Origin: a virus | DNA: 64,000 nucleotides | Virus record (IMG/VR): IMGVR_UViG_3300025816_000006 | Location: 1-64,000 of that record | Direction: 5' to 3' (one strand) | Part shown: positions 5,353 to 10,761 of the stretch, piece by piece | Position numbering within the stretch: position 1 is the stretch's first letter | Layout: every line of letters begins with the position of its first letter | The notes under the pieces: model-generated | What the model was told of the DNA's origin: nothing | Databases searched by the model: none | The model's input: only the letters and a program-made list of their open reading frames with translations | Position numbers and translations under genes: made by a program

Positions 5353-5859
5353 TTATACCAAATAGGTCTTGACACCAACTTGACCGGCAAGGTCAACATT
5401 GTGTTGGTCATCATCGTAAAAGTAGACAACATCAAAAAGCTGATTCAAAGTCTGTAGAACCTTTTGCTTTTCTGCTGGAATATCAACTTTTTTATCATCG
5501 GAACCAACACCGAAAACGCGAACAGGTTTAACATCAAAACCGCAAAGCCAATCAACGATTGCATCGGCCACATTATCAGCGCGAGCAGTGAGAACATAAA
5601 CGCTATGTCCTTCGTCGTGAACTTCTTTAGCTAGAGCCATAAGAAAAGTAGGATTAGCGGAACGAATGAACTCAGCAGAACGGAACTCGGAAAAGTCATA
5701 TTCTTCACCGTCTGCTAGAACGTCAGTATTGAACTCAGCAGGAGTCAACTTGCGAATAGGTAAACCGCGAGTACCGCGACCGTTTGGACGACGAACGAGA
5801 ACCTTGCAGTCAGTAGTTGCCAAAGTGTCGTCAAAATCAAATACAAATGCTTTTTTCAT
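5353..5859 (-). CDS. HAD-family phosphatase
   Basis: A 168-residue haloacid-dehalogenase-fold hydrolase. Motif I is FDFDDTL (Asp8 nucleophile, Asp10 acid/base), motif II is VLTAR near residue 93, and motif IV is YFYDDDQHN near residue 150 (Mg2+ ligands). The size and layout fit polynucleotide-kinase-type 3'-phosphatases and phage nucleotidases, but no kinase domain is attached and the substrate is open. AAGGA precedes the ATG. Expression is from the palindrome-type promoter at 5899-5931, unlike most neighbours. Repeat copy 4 lies just beyond its stop codon. Confidence 0.8.
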   Translation of the reverse strand: MKKAFVFDFDDTLATTDCKVLVRRPNGRGTRGLPIRKLTPAEFNTDVLADGEEYDFSEFRSAEFIRSANPTFLMALAKEVHDEGHSVYVLTARADNVADAIVDWLCGFDVKPVRVFGVGSDDKKVDIPAEKQKVLQTLNQLFDVVYFYDDDQHNVDLAGQVGVKTYLV

Positions 5860-5898
5860 AATCTTAAATTCCTTAATTGTTGTTTTGTTGTATGCCCT

Positions 5899-5931
5899 AT
5901 TATAACATAGGGGTGTGACACGTTAGGTCAC
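5899..5931 (-). promoter_or_regulatory. palindrome-type promoter 1
   Basis: Palindrome GTGACCTAACGTGTCAC (5915-5931), then exactly 10 bp, then TATAAT (5899-5904), leftward into the HAD gene. No proper TTGACA at -35. Three other copies have the same geometry (6121, 7415, 7612). Confidence 0.75.
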
Positions 5932-5940
5932 GAATCAGGA

Positions 5941-6081
5941 CTAATCCTGAGAAACGTGGAATCCACGTTTAACCAAGGACTCGCCGTGAGCGTGGGAAAC
6001 CAACATCAAACCGCCTGCCGAAATGGAAACGATAGTTGCGGTGATGATGCCGAAAGTGTTGTGATTGAATTTGATAGTCAT
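5941..6081 (-). CDS. 46-residue membrane microprotein
   Basis: Begins MTIKFNHNTFGIITATIVSI, with one transmembrane helix (about residues 10-28, GIITATIVSISAGGLMLV) and a hydrophilic C-terminus (ESLVKRGFHVSQD). Promoter of the palindrome type at 6121-6152. The Shine-Dalgarno is weak (AAGAGAA). It ends ten bases before the palindrome of the next promoter. Probably an inner-membrane peptide; function unknown. Confidence 0.6.
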   Translation of the reverse strand: MTIKFNHNTFGIITATIVSISAGGLMLVSHAHGESLVKRGFHVSQD

Positions 6082-6120
6082 AATTTTTCTCTTAGTTAGT
6101 GTTGTCTCTTGTATATTACT

Positions 6121-6152
6121 ATTATCGTCTATAGGCGTGACACGTTAGGTCA
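6121..6152 (-). promoter_or_regulatory. palindrome-type promoter 2
   Basis: TGACCTAACGTGTCAC (6137-6152), 10 bp, GATAAT (6121-6126), leftward. Confidence 0.75.
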
Positions 6153-6155
6153 ATT

Positions 6156-6365
6156 CTAACCAGCAATCTCAAAAGATTTTATATCTTTTTGTTGGGTGTG
6201 AATCCATCTTTGAATTTTGTGGTCGTAAAACATAACCCGATCACCATTGATGGAGACATTGTTGGCGGTGGTAGTGTGAACCCAACCACACTTGACACCG
6301 TTTCCGGTTACGGTGATGTTGGCGGTGGAATCAGTGTTGGTGATGAAGTTTTGAAAGTTAGTCAT
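6156..6365 (-). CDS. small beta-rich hypothetical protein
   Basis: A 69-residue protein beginning MTNFQNFITNTDSTANITVT. Regular short beta strands separated by Gly/Asn turns (VTGNGVKCGWVHTTTANNVS, RVMFYDHKIQRWIHT) resemble small KTSC-like or phage beta-sandwich domains; this is a resemblance, not an identification. The start codon is preceded by AAGG. Transcribed from 6405-6433. Confidence 0.65.
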   Translation of the reverse strand: MTNFQNFITNTDSTANITVTGNGVKCGWVHTTTANNVSINGDRVMFYDHKIQRWIHTQQKDIKSFEIAG

Positions 6366-6404
6366 AGTTGTTTACCTTAAAGAGTTGTTGTTTGTTATGT
6401 CCTA

Positions 6405-6433
6405 AGTATATCATATATATCGTCATTTGTCAA
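6405..6433 (-). promoter_or_regulatory. sigma-70 promoter for the gene at 6365
   Basis: TTGACA (6428-6433), 17 bp spacer with ACGATA, TATACT (6405-6410), leftward. Confidence 0.8.
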
Positions 6434-6476
6434 CCCCTCTCTACACCTAAAATGGAATTATATAGGAAATAATTTT

Positions 6477-6622
6477 ACCCCCCTACTGGTGGTGTTGTAC
6501 CCCCCGTTGGCGTTACGGGTCAAGATAAGCAAAGACATTACCCTAAGTCGTTGCTACATAAGGAGTTACGTCAATCGGGGCTGCCCTGTCCATCCTAAGT
6601 CGTTACTACCAAAGGACTTATA
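6477..6622. repeat. three-hairpin intergenic repeat, copy 5, with conserved flank
   Basis: The hairpin element is 6542-6622. Its core has drifted (GGGG-CTG-CCCT), while the arm-loop words GTTGCTAC and GTTACTAC remain. The preceding 65 bp (6477-6541, C-tracts around a GTTGGCG/ACGGGTCA segment) is also shared with copy 6, so the duplicated unit is nearly 150 bp. Confidence 0.8.
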
Positions 6623-6666
6623 ACTATTCTGAGAAAATTGCAAAAATGTCTATTGACACGTCATAA

Positions 6667-6786
6667 TTAACTCCAGTGTAAAAGCATATAAACTATTGAC
6701 ATTATACCAAACATAATGGTAATAACGCAGATCCCCATCATAAATAAATCGAACAGGGCAGAACAAAGTTTTCCAAAGTTTTCCAT
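6667..6786 (-). CDS. 39-residue membrane microprotein
   Basis: Begins MENFGKLCSALFDLFMMGIC and continues VITIMFGIMSIVYMLLHWS: one long hydrophobic helix, Met- and Ile-rich, with a short charged N-terminus. GGAG lies eight bases before the ATG and is also the last sense codons of the upstream zinc microprotein, so the pair should be coupled. Single-pass inner-membrane peptide. Holin-like action is conceivable but unsupported. Confidence 0.6.
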   Translation of the reverse strand: MENFGKLCSALFDLFMMGICVITIMFGIMSIVYMLLHWS

Positions 6787-6789
6787 TTC

Positions 6790-6882
6790 TTACTCCACGG
6801 ACGCACAAGCATCACAAGTTGGCTGGACAACATCGTTGCGACGATTGGAGCAGTCGCAACCACAAATTACACAAATTTTCAT
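6790..6882 (-). CDS. 30-residue zinc-finger-like microprotein
   Basis: Begins MKICVICGCDCSNRRNDVVQ and ends CDACASVE. The spacing Cys4-x2-Cys7 ... Cys23-x2-Cys26 makes a four-Cys zinc site of the treble-clef or ribbon type, with two extra Cys (9, 11). AGGAAA precedes the ATG. It is downstream of the 60 bp regulatory element at 6921-6980 and coupled to the membrane microprotein. Confidence 0.6.
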   Translation of the reverse strand: MKICVICGCDCSNRRNDVVQPTCDACASVE

Positions 6883-6920
6883 AATAGTTGTTTCCTAGTT
6901 GGAAGTTGTTAAGTTGTTGG

Positions 6921-6980
6921 GTCGCAGTTTTGATTACCTAGTATAACTTGCGGTTAAATTCCTAGAACCTGATTTATTTA
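6921..6980 (-). promoter_or_regulatory. 60-bp upstream element, copy A
   Basis: About 80 percent identical to 8303-8363. Both contain, leftward, the inverted repeat GGTT-N10-AACC, the word CCGCAAGTT and a -10-like GGTAAT/GATAAT. It sits just upstream of the zinc microprotein gene. Probably a third promoter type or an operator. Confidence 0.55.
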
Positions 6981-7009
6981 TATTCGGCAGGATATCCGAG
7001 TAGAACGCA

Positions 7010-7174
7010 CTACTTGGTGCGTTTGAATGGGCTATGCCCGTATTTTGCTACATAAGCAGCAAAGGCAGCAGCTTCACGCTGCTTACGATCAGCACGTTGT
7101 GCTGTCGTTTCAGGAGCAACCGGCTTGCGGTTTGCAACTGAATCCCAATAGTAGTTATTAGTTTTATAAGTCAT
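7010..7174 (-). CDS. 54-residue basic hypothetical protein
   Basis: Begins MTYKTNNYYWDSVANRKPVA, then a Glu/Arg/Ala-rich helix (ADRKQREAAAFAAYVAKYGH) and a basic tail. AAGGAT lies nine bases before this ATG; a longer reading to 7243 has no ribosome site and covers the end of the upstream gene. Cotranscribed with the gene at 7373. Function unknown. Confidence 0.65.
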   Translation of the reverse strand: MTYKTNNYYWDSVANRKPVAPETTAQRADRKQREAAAFAAYVAKYGHSPFKRTK

Positions 7175-7220
7175 AAGTTTTGATCCTTTCAAGATCGGGT
7201 AAAAAATAGTAATTGTGCGA

Positions 7221-7373
7221 TCACTCGCAACCGAAGCGACCATTTACGGTCACTTGGTCGGCGGTGGGTTGGTGTGAACCTTCGCGGCGAACCTCAACGC
7301 GACCCTCTCGCATTGCAGCTTGGAACTGCTCAAGAGTCATGTTTTCAGTTTCTTTGGCGGTTAAAGTTTTCAT
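7221..7373 (-). CDS. 50-residue hypothetical protein
   Basis: Begins MKTLTAKETENMTLEQFQAA, helical N-terminus, charged centre (MREGRVEVRREG) and ends GRFGCE. Served by the palindrome-type promoter at 7415-7447. The Shine-Dalgarno is weak (AGGAAAACTAACT). Function unknown. Confidence 0.6.
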   Translation of the reverse strand: MKTLTAKETENMTLEQFQAAMREGRVEVRREGSHQPTADQVTVNGRFGCE

Positions 7374-7414
7374 AGTTAGTTTTCCTAAAGGAGTTTTGAA
7401 TTTGTTATATAAGT

Positions 7415-7447
7415 AGTATCGTCTATGGTCGTGACACGTTAGGTCAC
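7415..7447 (-). promoter_or_regulatory. palindrome-type promoter 3
   Basis: GTGACCTAACGTGTCAC (7431-7447), 10 bp, GATACT (7415-7420), leftward. The upstream gene's TAG stop overlaps the palindrome by one base. Confidence 0.75.
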
Positions 7448-7590
7448 TACTTTCGGGAATCTTCCAAGATTTTTAAAACTTCATCGGTTTGCTTGTTGGA
7501 CAATTTAAGGTTCAGAACCGCAAGGGTTTCGACAAATGCCGAGTTGATTTTGCGGGCTACAATTTTGTGGGCGATTGTTTTGCTGTTCAT
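7447..7590 (-). CDS. 47-residue helical hypothetical protein
   Basis: Begins MNSKTIAHKIVARKINSAFV and is predicted to be two amphipathic helices (NSAFVETLAVLNLKL and NKQTDEVLKILEDS), like a small helix-hairpin. Promoter at 7612-7643; no strong Shine-Dalgarno. Function unknown. Confidence 0.55.
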   Translation of the reverse strand: MNSKTIAHKIVARKINSAFVETLAVLNLKLSNKQTDEVLKILEDSRK

Positions 7591-7611
7591 TGTTGTTTCT
7601 TTCATATTAGT

Positions 7612-7643
7612 ATTATCGTCTAAGGGTGTGACACGTTAGGTCA
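7612..7643 (-). promoter_or_regulatory. palindrome-type promoter 4
   Basis: TGACCTAACGTGTCAC (7628-7643), 10 bp, GATAAT (7612-7617), leftward. Confidence 0.75.
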
Positions 7644-7646
7644 ATG

Positions 7647-7823
7647 TTAGATATAATTCCAGTGGAATTTGGAAACTTTATATTCTGCAAAATCGCGGTT
7701 GACGATATTCCAAACGATATTATTAACGCTGTTGTATGCTCCATCGCTGTTGATAACATACGTTTTATTGTAACGCTTACCATTAGCTAATGTCACGAAG
7801 ATTGATACGTTTTCTTTAATCAT
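7647..7823 (-). CDS. small beta-rich hypothetical protein
   Basis: A 58-residue protein beginning MIKENVSIFVTLANGKRYNK. The frame also contains an ATG at 7847, but that lies only a few bases from the transcript start; by analogy with neighbouring CAA-rich leaders 7823 is preferred, although neither start has a clear Shine-Dalgarno. Aromatic and beta-rich (TYVINSDGAYNSVNNIVWNI). Function unknown. Confidence 0.55.
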   Translation of the reverse strand: MIKENVSIFVTLANGKRYNKTYVINSDGAYNSVNNIVWNIVNRDFAEYKVSKFHWNYI

Positions 7824-7853
7824 TGTTTTACTGTTGTTGTTTGTCATGCTTCT

Positions 7854-7881
7854 ATTATACATACATCGGCAGATTTGTCAA
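7854..7881 (-). promoter_or_regulatory. sigma-70 promoter for the gene at 7823
   Basis: TTGACA (7876-7881), 16 bp spacer with GCCGATG, TATAAT (7854-7859), leftward. Confidence 0.85.
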
Positions 7882-7922
7882 CCCCTCTGTACCCTAATTC
7901 CGAAAGTTTTTAAGAAATAATC

Positions 7923-8073
7923 TTACCCCCCCTGTCGGCGGTTGCATACCCCCCATTGGCGCTACGGGTCAGGATACGCTAAGACATTGACGTAACCTGT
8001 TGCTACATAAGGACTTACGTCGCCCGCCGCTGCCCCGTCCGTCCTAAGTCGTTACTACCAAAGGACTTACGTC
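7923..8073. repeat. three-hairpin intergenic repeat, copy 6, with conserved flank
   Basis: The hairpin element is 7988-8073; the right arm TAAGTC-N13-GACTTA is intact and the GC core is degraded. The flank 7923-7987 matches 6477-6541. Confidence 0.8.
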
Positions 8074-8116
8074 GATTTAAGAATAATCCAGTTTTTTGCC
8101 GGATTTGCTATTGACA

Positions 8117-8266
8117 TCATAGAGTTTTTTCTACAATCTCAAACCATTCTCTGTCGAGTTCAGGTTCATTTTGCACGTATACCTCTGCCTCTTTTCGGGT
8201 AGCGAAAGCGTCACAATACTTTTCGCAGGAATAGCCGTCGTCATAGGTTACAATGTAGATAGTCAT
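8117..8266 (-). CDS. 49-residue hypothetical protein
   Basis: Begins MTIYIVTYDDGYSCEKYCDA and continues with a helix (TRKEAEVYVQNEPELD) and a final strand (EWFEIVEKTL). The beta-beta-alpha-beta plan and DDG turn are common in small phage proteins. It follows the 60 bp element at 8303-8363, as the zinc microprotein follows the other copy. Function unknown. Confidence 0.6.
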   Translation of the reverse strand: MTIYIVTYDDGYSCEKYCDAFATRKEAEVYVQNEPELDREWFEIVEKTL

Positions 8267-8302
8267 AATGTTTTTTCTAGTGTGTAGTGTGTAGTGTGTT
8301 GG

Positions 8303-8363
8303 GTTCGCAGTTTAGATTATCGGGTACAACTTGCGGTTAAACTATCCGAACCTAATTTATTTA
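8303..8363 (-). promoter_or_regulatory. 60-bp upstream element, copy B
   Basis: Second copy of the element at 6921-6980, here with GATAAT as the -10-like word, leftward into the 49-codon gene. Confidence 0.55.
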
Positions 8364-8390
8364 AAGTGGGTAGGACATCCCACTTGACAG

Positions 8391-8558
8391 CTACGCCAAT
8401 CGCTCAACGTATTCTTTAACCATTCCCTTTTGGTAGTAAACGTCTACCACGTATCCACGGGAAACGGAATCGGCAGCCATTCTGTAGGCTTGGGCTTTGT
8501 CCCAAACTTTGTCAGTGGAAACGGCTTTGTTATTAAGAAGTGTTACTAGTTTGTACAT
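8391..8558 (-). CDS. 55-residue hypothetical protein
   Basis: Begins MYKLVTLLNNKAVSTDKVWD, followed by a helix (KAQAYRMAADSVSRG) and strand (YVVDVYYQKGMV). The plan resembles the 49-residue neighbour at 8266, so the two may be distant paralogues. AAGG precedes the ATG and the promoter is at 8598-8625. Confidence 0.6.
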   Translation of the reverse strand: MYKLVTLLNNKAVSTDKVWDKAQAYRMAADSVSRGYVVDVYYQKGMVKEYVERLA

Positions 8559-8597
8559 TGTTTTTTACCTTAGTAGTAGTGTTGTTGTTATGTCTCT

Positions 8598-8625
8598 ATT
8601 ATACAGATATCGGCTGATTTGTCAA
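8598..8625 (-). promoter_or_regulatory. sigma-70 promoter for the gene at 8558
   Basis: TTGACA (8620-8625), 16 bp spacer with GCCGATA, TATAAT (8598-8603), leftward. Confidence 0.85.
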
Positions 8626-8652
8626 CCCCTATCCAGTCTAATTCCAAAAGAA

Positions 8653-8814
8653 TTAGGAAAGTAATTTTTCGCAATGCTCGCGAATTTCGTGTTCGTGGTA
8701 TCCTGCTCTGTCAAGACCTTCCATCCAAAAGATGGAAACAGCTTTGGAAAGATTCCCGCAAGCGTCAATTTTTGCGAGTAGTTTGCCGAGTGTGATTTGT
8801 GAAATTCTGTTCAT
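8653..8814 (-). CDS. 53-residue helical hypothetical protein
   Basis: Begins MNRISQITLGKLLAKIDACG and is predicted to be helical throughout (SKAVSIFWMEGLDRAG, EIREHCEKLLS). AAGGTAAAAACA precedes the ATG. Function unknown. Confidence 0.6.
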   Translation of the reverse strand: MNRISQITLGKLLAKIDACGNLSKAVSIFWMEGLDRAGYHEHEIREHCEKLLS

Positions 8815-8852
8815 TGTTTTTACCTTAGTAGTGTTGTGTCTTGTGTGCTTCT

Positions 8853-8880
8853 ATTATACAGATATCGGCCAGTTTGTCAA
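8853..8880 (-). promoter_or_regulatory. sigma-70 promoter for the gene at 8814
   Basis: TTGACA (8875-8880), 16 bp spacer with GCCGATA, TATAAT (8853-8858), leftward. Confidence 0.85.
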
Positions 8881-8892
8881 CCCCTATCCAGT

Positions 8893-9039
8893 CTAATTCT
8901 TAAATAATAAAGAAACTTTTGTTGATACCCAATTGTACCCTTTATCGTTCATATCCCAAACGAAAGCGTTAACGTGTGCTTTATTGCACATTACGAAGCG
9001 GGTGTCATTGGAAGCGTTTTGAAAAATCATTGTAATCAT
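8893..9039 (-). CDS. 48-residue hypothetical protein
   Basis: Begins MITMIFQNASNDTRFVMCNK and ends KVSLLFKN; short, beta-rich and aromatic. The first ATG (9039) has AAGG eight bases upstream; a second in-frame ATG lies nine bases on. Promoter at 9076-9103. Function unknown. Confidence 0.55.
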   Translation of the reverse strand: MITMIFQNASNDTRFVMCNKAHVNAFVWDMNDKGYNWVSTKVSLLFKN

Positions 9040-9075
9040 TGTTTTACCTTAGTAAGTGTTGTTGTTATGTCCCCC

Positions 9076-9103
9076 ATTATACATACTTATCGGCATTTGT
9101 CAA
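9076..9103 (-). promoter_or_regulatory. sigma-70 promoter for the gene at 9039
   Basis: TTGACA (9098-9103), 16 bp spacer with GCCGATA, TATAAT (9076-9081), leftward. Confidence 0.85.
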
Positions 9104-9219
9104 TAGGTGTGTGCAGTTATTCTAGAAGTTTTACAAAGAAAGTTTTTATCTGTTTTTTGTTAGTTTTTATCAATTTAGGGTTGACGGGGGTTATATCTTC
9201 GGGTAAAATGTACCTTCTT

Positions 9220-9239
9220 ACCCCCCGAAAGAGGGGGGT
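9220..9239. other. GC hairpin after a plus-strand promoter-like sequence
   Basis: Perfect stem ACCCCCC-GAAAGA-GGGGGGT. A plus-strand TTGACG (9181) with TAAAAT (9204) at 17 bp lies just before it and could produce a short hairpin RNA. On the minus strand the same hairpin lies after the zinc-ribbon gene. No T-run follows on either strand, so a simple terminator is not assured. Confidence 0.45.
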
Positions 9240-9285
9240 GGTTTAGACACAATCCCCAAAAATATATGTAAATGTATCAGCCAAT

Positions 9286-9441
9286 CTATTCGCCTTGAAG
9301 CTTCTCGACGCTTTCGTGTCTACATAAAACACATTTAAATCTATGTTTGCCCGTCATCAGAAACACCTTCGTTCCGCATTTTTTGCACACTGGAGGCCCG
9401 TAGACGTATTTTGGAACAAACTTCTGTTTTTTCTTCTTCAT
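9286..9441 (-). CDS. 51-residue zinc-ribbon protein overlapping the DUF1289 gene
   Basis: Begins MKKKKQKFVPKYVYGPPVCK. It has Cys19-x2-Cys22 and Cys37-x2-Cys40, the four ligands of a zinc ribbon, with a Lys-rich N-terminus. GGAG lies eight bases before the ATG, which is inside the upstream gene in another frame; 101 bases are shared. The intact knuckles CKKCG and CVLCR argue for real coding. It may bind nucleic acid or a polymerase. The shared stretch codes the DUF1289 C-terminal tail in the other frame. Confidence 0.6.
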   Translation of the reverse strand: MKKKKQKFVPKYVYGPPVCKKCGTKVFLMTGKHRFKCVLCRHESVEKLQGE

Positions 9442-9544
9442 TCATATTTCTCCAGTTAGAAATTTCTTGAGTAGTTCTGAAACACCCCAGACAAACTCCG
9501 TTTGTGTTGAGGCTACAGTGCTTAATACAGGGTGATTTAATCAT
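9341..9544 (-). CDS. DUF1289-family protein
   Basis: A 67-residue protein with the family signature SPCIKHCSLN, CLGCFRTTQEISNW and a following acidic NMNEEEK segment: four conserved Cys (6, 10, 18, 21) and the RT-x-x-EI-x-x-W motif. DUF1289 proteins are short Cys-containing proteins, mainly of proteobacteria, often next to other small genes; their function is not established. The C-terminal third overlaps the zinc-ribbon gene in another frame. No Shine-Dalgarno is visible before the ATG. Rare in phages, so probably acquired from a host. Confidence 0.75.
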   Translation of the reverse strand: MIKSPCIKHCSLNTNGVCLGCFRTTQEISNWRNMNEEEKTEVCSKIRLRASSVQKMRNEGVSDDGQT

Positions 9545-9957
9545 TTTTGGTTATAAAATTATTTAGGGTATGTACACACCACCGGCTTTTATCCTACCAA
9601 GCAAGTAACTGCGCAGGATATGAGATACTAATCAGTGAGCCACAAACCGGATTCTTGCTTGAGCTTTGGGTGAGAGCCGTAAACTCACAACTAATTTTTA
9701 TTAGCTTCTCATTACTGAGACCGTAATCCGCCAAATGTATCAGGCACTGGTAATACCTGAGTCCAACTCCTAACAATCTTATAAATTTTTTATATCTGGC
9801 TTTCTACAAATTGTAGTTCGCCGTCCAAGCGCCACAAACAGGACAGGTTTTTAATGTGACTGCGTTATACAAAAATCTCAATTCCTAGTATCCCGACATA
9901 TATTGTCACTCATTATAGGTAAATTGATGCCAGTAAGTCAAGATTTTTATAAGAAAC
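9545..9957. other. junction between leftward and rightward arms, no confident gene
   Basis: About 410 bases separate the divergent arms. They contain small hairpins (GTGAG...CTCAC near 9670; CTAATTTTTATTAG near 9693; GGTAATACC near 9750) and a leftward 24-codon TTG-start frame ending at 9804 with a CPVCG knuckle, possibly a remnant. A leftward frame at 9594-9776 has only a TTG start and no family features. The divergent gene arrangement makes this a good place for regulatory sites. Confidence 0.5.
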
Positions 9958-9986
9958 TTGACAAAATCGCCTATACAGTGTATAAT
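9958..9986 (+). promoter_or_regulatory. sigma-70 promoter of the rightward module
   Basis: Perfect TTGACA (9958-9963), 17 bp, TATAAT (9981-9986) within GTGTATAATA. It precedes the first rightward gene by about 35 bases. Confidence 0.9.
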
Positions 9987-10019
9987 AGGTAAGAAAGCCC
10001 CCTAAACAGAGAATCAAAA

Positions 10020-10217
10020 ATGAAAAATGCAAAAAAGATACAGTCTAACTTGTGCTGCAAGGCAACAGCTAGCCTCGGAATGGAAATACAAGATGAATTG
10101 ACAAAAAAGGACAAATCTTTAGGAAATTTACTAGATGAACAAGAAAATAAAAACAAAAACCCTAATATCTGTGGGTGTTCAGAAAACAGAGACCAAGGAT
10201 GTCGAAATAGTATTTGA
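10020..10217 (+). CDS. 65-residue hypothetical protein
   Basis: Begins MKNAKKIQSNLCCKATASLG and ends with a Cys-containing tail (NICGCSENRDQGCRNSI). It is the first open frame after the main promoter, with AGAGAA as a weak Shine-Dalgarno. Its last 83 bases overlap the next gene in another frame. The tail may be a by-product of that overlap, so the functional part is probably the first 40 residues. Function unknown. Confidence 0.5.
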   Translation: MKNAKKIQSNLCCKATASLGMEIQDELTKKDKSLGNLLDEQENKNKNPNICGCSENRDQGCRNSI

Positions 10218-10761
10218 CGCTCTTAGAAAACTTCCAGAGCCAGAAAAATCTGCAATACCAGTAGGTCAAAATTTTTTCTACCAAATAAAACAAACTAAAG
10301 ACGAAAGGCTTAATACATACTGTGAGTCTGGTCTTGGTGAATTTTACAAAAAACGCAATAAATTCTTTTTTAAAAGAGAATATGTATTTTGGGTAGAAAA
10401 AGACGACACATCATACAGACCAAGAAACGGAACGCCACCAGTTCTAAACGACCTTGAAGGTCATAACTTTATTCTTTTGAAATATCTGCCAGAAAATTAC
10501 AAAAATATTCTCGTAAGCAAAAATAGTGTACTTTGTTCCACAGAGCCGTTTACTCCAACGCCAGTAGAACTACAAGATAACACTCTCTTAGGCAAGCTTA
10601 ATAATATTATACAGTCTATAGATCAAAATGAATTATGGTCTATACTCTTACAAAATAATAAAAAGCCCGTTGAAGGAAGCATTAAGTACAACAAGAAAGA
10701 TAAATGCTTTGAAGGATACGACGGAAAACAATGGCGCGCACTAATGTGGGGTGAAGAATGA
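10135..10761 (+). CDS. hypothetical protein, possible virion or host-takeover protein
   Basis: A 208-residue basic protein beginning MNKKIKTKTLISVGVQKTET. AGGAAA lies about nine bases before the ATG. Lys-rich, with beta segments (EYVFWVEKDD, NFILLKYLPE) and a final GSIKYNKKDKCFEGYDGKQW segment of the kind seen in phage structural or fibre tips. It overlaps the sigma gene by four bases (ATGA), so the genes are coupled. No family identified. Confidence 0.7.
   Translation: MNKKIKTKTLISVGVQKTETKDVEIVFDALRKLPEPEKSAIPVGQNFFYQIKQTKDERLNTYCESGLGEFYKKRNKFFFKREYVFWVEKDDTSYRPRNGTPPVLNDLEGHNFILLKYLPENYKNILVSKNSVLCSTEPFTPTPVELQDNTLLGKLNNIIQSIDQNELWSILLQNNKKPVEGSIKYNKKDKCFEGYDGKQWRALMWGEE

Noticed and set aside
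1278-8073. CRISPR array or transposon inverted repeats
   Set aside because: Copies are ~1.3 kb apart with genes between, have no short spacers, and show no target-site duplications.
9594-9776. Leftward 60-codon open frame in the divergent gap
   Set aside because: Its only start is TTG with no ribosome site, and no family feature is visible.
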